Source: Epiperipatus broadwayi (taxonomy: Eukaryota; Onychophora; Udeonychophora; Euonychophora; Peripatidae). Taken from it: 64,000 nt of DNA. Made by a program: the position numbers and the translations under genes. The stretch lies in contig JAQFVV010012476.1 of NCBI GenBank assembly GCA_028023455.1, positions 4,091,555 through 4,155,554 of the forward strand, written 5' to 3'. The notes beneath the pieces are model-generated. The model made no database searches. It was not told the origin of the DNA and was given only the letters and a program-made list of their open reading frames with translations. Shown here in pieces: positions 57,330-64,000 of this stretch. How positions within the stretch are numbered: position 1 is the first letter of the stretch; each line of letters begins with the position of its first letter.

Positions 57330-58660
57330 TTTTACTTTAATCTCTCTAAACTTCTACAAATGAAGAAAAATAAAGCAACTTCTCTGTGGAGGCAGGAGCT
57401 GAAACTTTGACAATGCAATTTGATGTCTTATTACCTTGCAAACTTTTTCAATTTTATTCAGTCTTATTATAAGGTTTTATCTAAAATTAAAAACTTATTG
57501 CACTATTGTGTCATGAACTATATTGATTTTACTTGATTAATCTAGGATCAGGATGTTTATAGCTCATTATCTTGCTTATTTTCATCGTATTCAAATATAT
57601 GCTTTATAATACCTAATTCGAAGAAATAATTACATTTAGATATACATATTAGTTTATAATGAGTTCATCATATTTATATGTAATTTATGATGAGTATCTG
57701 CTCTGGTATATATATTTACAACCTATTTAATATGATTCATTTATACTACACAGTTATAACTCGTCTGTCACAATTATACTCTTTCTATATAAAGTATATG
57801 ACTTATTTTGTTTATATGCAATTTTAACATACACATTTTCATTGCAATACATATTCATTTTGTTTTTTAGTTTTAAACAATCACTTTCATCTTTGCAAAG
57901 CTATGACATGCTGGTAAAAGTTCCATTGTAAAGTCAATATGATTTTTTATATATTTCAAGGAAAAATCATCATGCTGTCGTTTTATTATATCAAACATCA
58001 GCTCATTATTATGGAAAATCTCCAATATCATAGCAAGAATATATATTTAATCATTTGGAGTCATTCTTGAAATATATTCTTAAATAAGAAACAAGATAAA
58101 TAATTGATCATGACAGTAATCAAACTTGTGTTTGGGAAAAATCATTGTATTTGAAAAAAAAAGAGAAGAAATGAACCCCTCAAATTGTTTATAAAATCAC
58201 ATGCCATCAGAATAATTGCCAAGCATCATATTATGGAGATACCAGGATTATCAATGCATCCAGAATAGCACAGCACAAATAACTTTATAATAAGTCTATA
58301 ACTAAACTAGAGGGTATTCAATTTTTGCCGAGCATGAAAGGGCCACTGGCCATGTTTTTCAACCAACTATATCAATTGTTGTATGTTCTAAATGAAACAA
58401 CACTAAATGGAAGATAAAAGAAGCATGCTATATAGCAAGCAATTCAACATCAATCAATAGATGAGGTGCATGTTTTTCCCTCTCACAAAAATGGTCTCTT
58501 TAATGAATTCACACTAATTTAAATATATTTGCATATTACATTTGTATAGTTCTCCACATTTCAGTAGCCATGATTATAGGAACATAAAATCTCCCAAAAG
58601 CGCTCAGAGTTCATTAAATTGCAGAGTATTATTTGCTTTTACTAACTTCAATATCTGTGT
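57330..58660. other. AT-rich sequence without recognised features
   Basis: Nothing recognised on either strand. Confidence 0.5.
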
Positions 58661-58666
58661 GCCAAG

Positions 58667-58668
<2 letters not shown>

Positions 58669-58706
<38 letters not shown>

Positions 58707-58707
58707 A
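58669..58707. repeat. (CA)n(TA)n compound microsatellite
   Basis: About 11 CA units followed by TA units. Confidence 0.9.
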
Positions 58708-58908
58708 TAGATTACATGCTAATGAAATAAGTATTTAATTAATTCTATTATTGTAATGTTTGAAATGTTATGCACATTTAATATTTGTCAAACTTATTTT
58801 ATATTTTTTTTATTCAGTTATGTCTACCAGATATAATTATGCATTTAAAGGTGGTGTTTATAAATGGTTTTATTCGGGTTTATAAATATGTAAATTAATA
58901 CACTGTAG

Positions 58909-59500
58909 AGGTTTACACACACCTGCACATATATAATGTAATATAAGGGATTATGAGATGGCATGGAGAGTTGAGGATTGTTTGAAAGTCTGACTTTGAA
59001 TCCCTTATATTACATTGCATATGTGCAGGTGTGTGTAAGCCTGTACAGGGTATTAATTTATATATTTAAAAACAGTGCATTAAAGGTTTGCCCATCCCTC
59101 GCATATGTATGTAGATGGATTATTCTCCAGTACAACATGAGGGGTCAGAATGACTTAATGATCAACATGGGTATGATGACAACCTTGCCACTAACATGGA
59201 CTTTGAACATTCTATCATCAGATTTTCTATGAAATGGATGGCTGAAGAGTTGTGGGTTGGAATAGTTTGAAGCCTATCCATTAAAGCATGAAGATTGGCT
59301 ATCTTAATATAAAGCTGAGCACTGATTGTATATATGTGTAAGGATAGAAATCTGGACGAACTGATGATTGCTGGTTTAGCATGAAATACATATATTGGTG
59401 ATTATTTATCTTTTCAACATGTGTATGATCAGGTGAGTCAGTAATATGAGATGGCATGGAGAGTTAAGGGTTGTATGAAAGTCTGAATCAGGTTTATAGT
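58909..59500 (+). mobile_element. Family B partial tandem dimer, about 493-bp monomer
   Basis: GAGATGGCATGGAGAGTT occurs at about 58955 and 59448, each followed by a TTGTATGAAAGTCTGA-like block. The distance of 493 bp equals one monomer, with one hammerhead motif between them. The order matches the single monomer at 39.7-40.2 kb. At the left edge, CACACACCTGCACATATATA and GTAATATAAGGGA mirror TCCCTTATATTACAT and TGCAGGTGTGTG, forming a hairpin (58909-59043). Confidence 0.78.
59355..59398 (+). ncRNA. Hammerhead ribozyme motif, family B
   Basis: CTGATGA is at 59361-59367 and GAAA at 59383-59386. Stem II pairs TGC with GCA (59369-59371 and 59379-59381) around a TGGTTTA loop. Stem III can form from ATA/TAT around CA, placing an ATA triplet before TTGG. 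Stem I is weakened because CCAA of other copies reads CGAA here. The core bases are present; efficiency is uncertain. Confidence 0.6.
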
Positions 59501-59519
59501 ATTTTAAGAATCGCAGCTG

Positions 59520-61600
59520 GGGATTTATGTATGTTTTAGAAACATCTATAAGAATAGAATCACTACTTTGATATATATTATTTCTTTGCCTTGGATTGGT
59601 GTATAATTTCTATTGTTATTATTATAACTTTAAAATTAACTACTTATTTATCTTTCATGCATACTTTTGTATCGGTCTTTTGATTATACTTTTGCTATAT
59701 GCGTTATAAACATGAGATGTGGTCTATGTTCTCTTCATTATTGGTTTTTTTTTTTTTTAAAAAAATCATGTATTTATTGTAGCAACTATGTTGGTGATTT
59801 CTCATTTTACTTAGATATTATTTGTTATATATTTCCTTATGCTAGCTATATATACTAATGGTACACATATATTTGTAGCATCTAGTCACTATTGCTCTGC
59901 CCATTTTAGTGTAGGCTTATTTTCTCATCCTCATTGTCCTTAAGTACTTCCAGTGTGTGCATTATAAAAGGCATTTCTGTGATTATATATTCCCTATTCA
60001 TTATATATTTACAAATGACTGGGTATTGAGTAAAGTATTGAATATACATATATTCTTCTATTCCGCCAGCTTTGTTTATCTAAGACTACTACACATACTT
60101 CTTTATATTCGATCGTCTAAATTATAAATTATATATTAAGAAATTGTACACTAATTTCCATGTAATATTATATTATTGATTACAATTATATTATCAGTAC
60201 ATTGTGATGCGTTAAATAACGTTAGGATGTATCACAGATTATTAAATTCAAACTATATGAGGTTTCTCTTTATTTATTTATTTGTATACTCTAAATATTT
60301 CACAGATATGATATATATATATGTTATACGTGTATTATATCTAACATATATTAATTGATGTAAAAGTTTATTTATCTTTATTGTAAATTTTAAACTAAAG
60401 AAAATATATTTAGTTTTTGTAATAAATATTTATTTTATTCTTTAATTACGTTTCTGAGCTCGTTGCCATTTGTCACATCCATATACCAGAAAATCTATTT
60501 AAATAGTAAATGTTCGAAGTGTATATAATAGTACATATTTTGAAAGTGTCATACTGATATACTTCATGCTATTAATTATCTATATATATACACTTAGATT
60601 TATATAATATTACTTCGGTGATGCTCTTGTTGGAGTACTTAGTGATGTTTTTGGTACAACAAAATGCCCCTTTATTTACTGCATTATTTTAGTTTTTTAA
60701 ATTTTAAGAAAACTTGATATTATTTAGTTAATGATATAAGAACCAAAATAAGAGTTAACCTTTGCTAGTCTATATTATATTTAAACCCACCTTTATATAA
60801 ACCTGTACTTCATTATAAAAGAAGAAAGTGTTGATAATATGTTAGGAAAATAAGCGTCACATTGCTGTTACTCTGTTCTTTAATTATTATTTTAGATAGT
60901 ACTTTTTACAACTGAATTATTTAATATTTAAGAACCTGAGATTATTTTTACCTTTTATTATTGTTGTTTGTAGATGTAACAATGAATTATCAATCATCCA
61001 TTGGTCTATCCACATCTTGTAAAATAATGTATTAATTACCATGAGATTAGCATATGAGAGGAATTGTTTAATTATTGTGTACTTATCTTATAAGAGGACT
61101 TATTTTATGTTATGTAATGAATTTGAGTTCTTATACTGATGTAGGCCTGTGTTTAGACATATAATTTACTATATGGTTGCTTGGTAACCATTTGGAAGGT
61201 TACAATACATATATAAAGTGTGTGACCCAATGAAAGTGTTACTGGTTTTCTCTCTAAACTGTCTACAGTGCTAACTGTAAATGAACACACATGTTATGTA
61301 ATAATATAGGTTATCTATTCTCCACAAAATTTTAAAAGGCTAACATATTTGAATCACAAGTTATGATTTGAAAGGTGACATGATGTTACATAATTTAACC
61401 CAGATTGTAACTACATGTTAATGTTAATTTTATGTAAATTAAGTAAACCGCTAGTGAAACATTTGAAATGGTTCAAGCTGTGTGTGCTAATTATGCCATG
61501 GATCACAAAAATGTTTCAAACAGTGTATTTAAATTATAATGTCACATAAAAAAATTTCAGAGAATAGTTAAACAATGTTGTCATGTATATGAATTGATAA
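59520..61600. other. AT-rich sequence without recognised features
   Basis: Short chance ORFs only. ATGTTTTTGGTACAACAAAA near 60645 resembles the arm of the 51.3-kb hairpin over a dozen bases. Confidence 0.45.
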
Positions 61601-61655
61601 ACAGTGATATTGCAGACAATTTGGAGAAAGAAGTACTTTTTTCACTGGGATACAC

Positions 61656-61657
<2 letters not shown>

Positions 61658-61726
<69 letters not shown>
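61658..61726. repeat. (AT)n microsatellite
   Basis: About 34 AT dinucleotides. Confidence 0.95.
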
Positions 61727-61728
<2 letters not shown>

Positions 61729-61964
61729 TGAATTAAATATTTCATGTATTGTTATTATAATAAGAAATAAAAATAGGGATATCATATCCATGTAAACAGA
61801 GATATCCTTTAAGGTTTGTTGTTGCAAAGAATTAATCAATTACACTAATTGACAATCCCTGAGTCCAAACAAGTTTTCTCATTTACCTATAATAGGTATT
61901 TAGTAGGGGAGTTTTTTTGTTATAGTAAAGAGAAATAGAGAAATTAAAGTAAGGCATATGGATT

Positions 61965-62060
61965 ATTGCTCAGGTGTTCATAAGAAGTTTAAGTGACAGA
62001 CATGCAAGCATCAGAATTGATTCTGGGATCTCCCGATCCCAAATCAGATGAAATCATAGA
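61965..62060 (-). repeat. SINE-like copy (family S2), minus strand
   Basis: The minus strand reads GATTTGGGATCGGGAGATCC, CAGAATCAATTCTGATGCTT and AACTTCTTATGAACACCTGA then GCAATAATCC. It matches the 20.9-kb copy in order. Confidence 0.6.
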
Positions 62061-62934
62061 GGATGGAAAGAAAAAGAAATTCCACATAAATTATTTTAAG
62101 ATGAGTAGAAATTATCTTTGCCATGTAAAGACTGATGTTTTATTGCATTGCAAAAGATTTTGTGTATATCTGAATCTGATAACCATTTCAATATCACTGA
62201 TCAATCTTTCCTATTATATAAGATTGTAGAATTTGTTAACATAAAATATTATTTTACATATATTTCTGATGTAATAAAAAAGTTGGTATTTTGTGATTTG
62301 AACTAGGTGGGAATCTGGTCCCTTCAGCATTTATATATATGTTCCTAATTATGATTTTTATATATCTGCCAACATTACAATTAAGTGCACTTACAAATGA
62401 ATGAAAAAAGTGTTATATCTGAAATTAACCTATCTCTATACTTAAAAGAATTATTTCTGTTTCTAATGTTGAATATTGTGATACTGACCATATGAATACC
62501 CGATTAAAATGTTATTCAACCTTATTCCATGTCATAGTAGTCCTTTCATTGATTATTAAATCACTGATTCTATTTTGATTTGTAGATGTAAAAATTGAAG
62601 TAGATATACAATAACTAAGAATATGAATAAGCACTTTTATAATGCTGGCTTGAGAATCTGGTAAAGCTATGAAATACTTATCTATTAGTAAATATAATAA
62701 TAAGTTAAGATTATATCACCCAGGATATCACATGACATTTAAGCATCCTAAGTGAGAAATTCAAACTTTGATTCAAAGATCTTTAGTTTTGGGTTGATCA
62801 CAGAACTAAATTGAGCAGGGCAGTAAATAGTATGTCAAGAAATAAATGCTTTTTTAAAATTCATATCTCAATATTTTTTTTCTTTTTAATTCTTCCTAAC
62901 CTATATACTAAATATTTCTGATATATCAACATAG

Positions 62935-63470
62935 TATTATATTGAAGCATCTCATACTTATGAATACCAAGAATGTTCAATCTGTTGTGAAGACAATTTT
63001 TCATTTATGAGAGAGAAGTCTTTACATCTTTCTTTCTGAACTAGGACCATTAATATAGTCATTAAAGATTGACACTTGGTTTATAACAGATTGATATTTT
63101 TAATTCACTGTAATTTAAATGAACCCCATTAAACAGTGATGTATAACCTGATTTGAAACAAGTCTAGTAAACGGTCATTTTTAAAGCTTTAAATTCTACT
63201 GCTACATATTATTATTAAGATAATAGATCTGATTTTGCTTAAAGTTAGATTGGCTTATAAATGATAATCCCATGAAAGTAGAACATGCTTGCCAACATTA
63301 ATAATCTTCAATCTGCTTTCAAGACAATCTTTTATTTATAAGAAAAGATGGTCCTGCTCATTTCCTCCTGTTCTAAGATGTCAATATATGGACACCAAAG
63401 ATTGATCATTGAGTTATAATAAACAGGTTTTAGAATCATAGATGTTTAAATAAAGCTCGATTATTAACAC
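62935..63470. repeat. Two diverged direct repeats, about 332 bp apart
   Basis: TTCAATCTGTTGTGAAGACA (62975) and TTCAATCTGCTTTCAAGACA (63307) are followed in both units by a CATTTATGAGA/TATTTATAAGA block, AAAGATTGA and TATAA blocks. No ribozyme core was found in either unit. Confidence 0.55.
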
Positions 63471-63571
63471 AATGTGTCTCATTTTTCATAAAATATCTCT
63501 AAATATAGAAAATATTTAACAATAATTATTATCTAGCAATCACTTGTGAAGAGTGTGGTCAACTCCAACTC

Positions 63572-63701
<130 letters not shown>

Positions 63702-63857
63702 AAAAAATCATTTATTTAAGTGATAAACAATAACATATAACCATTTATAGATTGCACATTAAAATAGTAAAGGTAATATACACAATGCATATAACATAAT
63801 AATAAAAGACCGTAACAAACAAAGAAACAAAAAAATATAGGTAAATAAAACAGGAAA

Positions 63858-64000
63858 AACTTTCCATCCACTAGTGCCACTCAGTGCCAACCAGAGTAAT
63901 CAATAGATGCCAGTTTTTGATTTGTGGATGAGTAGGCACTAGATAGGAATTTTATGCATAAGCCTTTTGGCATCCATTGATTACTCTGGTTGGCAATGAG
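63858..64000. mobile_element. Family A foldback, cut by window end
   Basis: The left arm has ACTTTCCATCCACTAGTGCC and CAACCAGAGTAATCAATAGA. The right arm has CATCCATTGATTACTCTGGT then TGGCAATGAG and stops at the window edge. The short centre retains GGATGAGTAGGCACTAGATA but no ribozyme core. Confidence 0.7.

Noticed and set aside
61604-61839. Open frames with YIYI repeats on both strands
   Set aside because: They are translations of the (AT)n microsatellite at 61658-61726.

Overview
The window is AT-rich animal-type nuclear DNA. It holds interspersed repeats, microsatellites, decayed retrotransposons and inverted repeats, and I found no host protein-coding gene. The reverse transcriptase relics are of three kinds: RTE-like LINEs, an I/Jockey/R1-type LINE and a Penelope-like element. 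With tRNA-derived SINEs and hAT-type MITEs, they point to an invertebrate metazoan. The species cannot be fixed from sequence alone; a mollusc, cnidarian, flatworm or similar AT-rich genome would fit.

The most striking signal is a set of repeat families that each carry a hammerhead-ribozyme-like core. Family A (3.7, 11.0, 18.7-19.5, 34.4, 41.9-42.4 and 43.0 kb, with partial copies elsewhere) has CTGATGA, a GGC/GCC stem II, GAAAC, a GTC cleavage triplet and a two-part stem I split by an internal loop. Family B (31.1, 33.4, 33.9, 39.7 and 59.4 kb) has a different stem II and a 3-bp stem III closed by a 2-nt loop. Its 59-kb locus looks like a partial tandem dimer with a period of about 493 bp and one ribozyme per monomer. 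Weaker related cores are at 2.4, 5.5, 12.3/12.7, 29.7, 49.8 and 53.3 kb. One-ribozyme-per-monomer tandems, foldback copies and a 13-bp target duplication at 42.9-43.3 kb resemble retrozymes or Penelope-like LTRs.

Layout. 0-6 kb: a 134-bp tandem repeat, a 1-kb imperfect palindrome and family A/D copies. 6.7-8.4 kb: an RTE relic ending in a long GATA satellite. 12.2-12.9 kb: a family F tandem pair. 15.9-18.6 kb: a LINE on the minus strand, inserted into or beside the 3' tail of a relative. 18.6-19.7 kb: a family A cluster. 21.1-25.2 kb: the longest stretch free of recognised repeats. 26.4-29.1 kb: a Penelope-like element with inverted flanks and a 68-bp satellite. 31-34 kb: SINEs and family B foldbacks. 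35.4-38.7 kb: a hAT MITE and a 2.7-kb TIR transposon, both with 8-bp duplications. 39-45 kb: SINE, family B, hAT MITE, family A, and an RTE relic split by a family A insertion. 46-54 kb: RTE fragments, a SINE, family C and hairpins. 54.4-55.9 kb: a G-rich patch followed by a C-poor tract. 56.7-64 kb: a degenerate tandem, the family B dimer, microsatellites and a cut-off family A foldback.

Every RT relic has stops or frameshifts, so the sequence shows no active autonomous element. The small ribozyme repeats and SINEs, if ever mobile, would have relied on an RT supplied in trans; that is inference.
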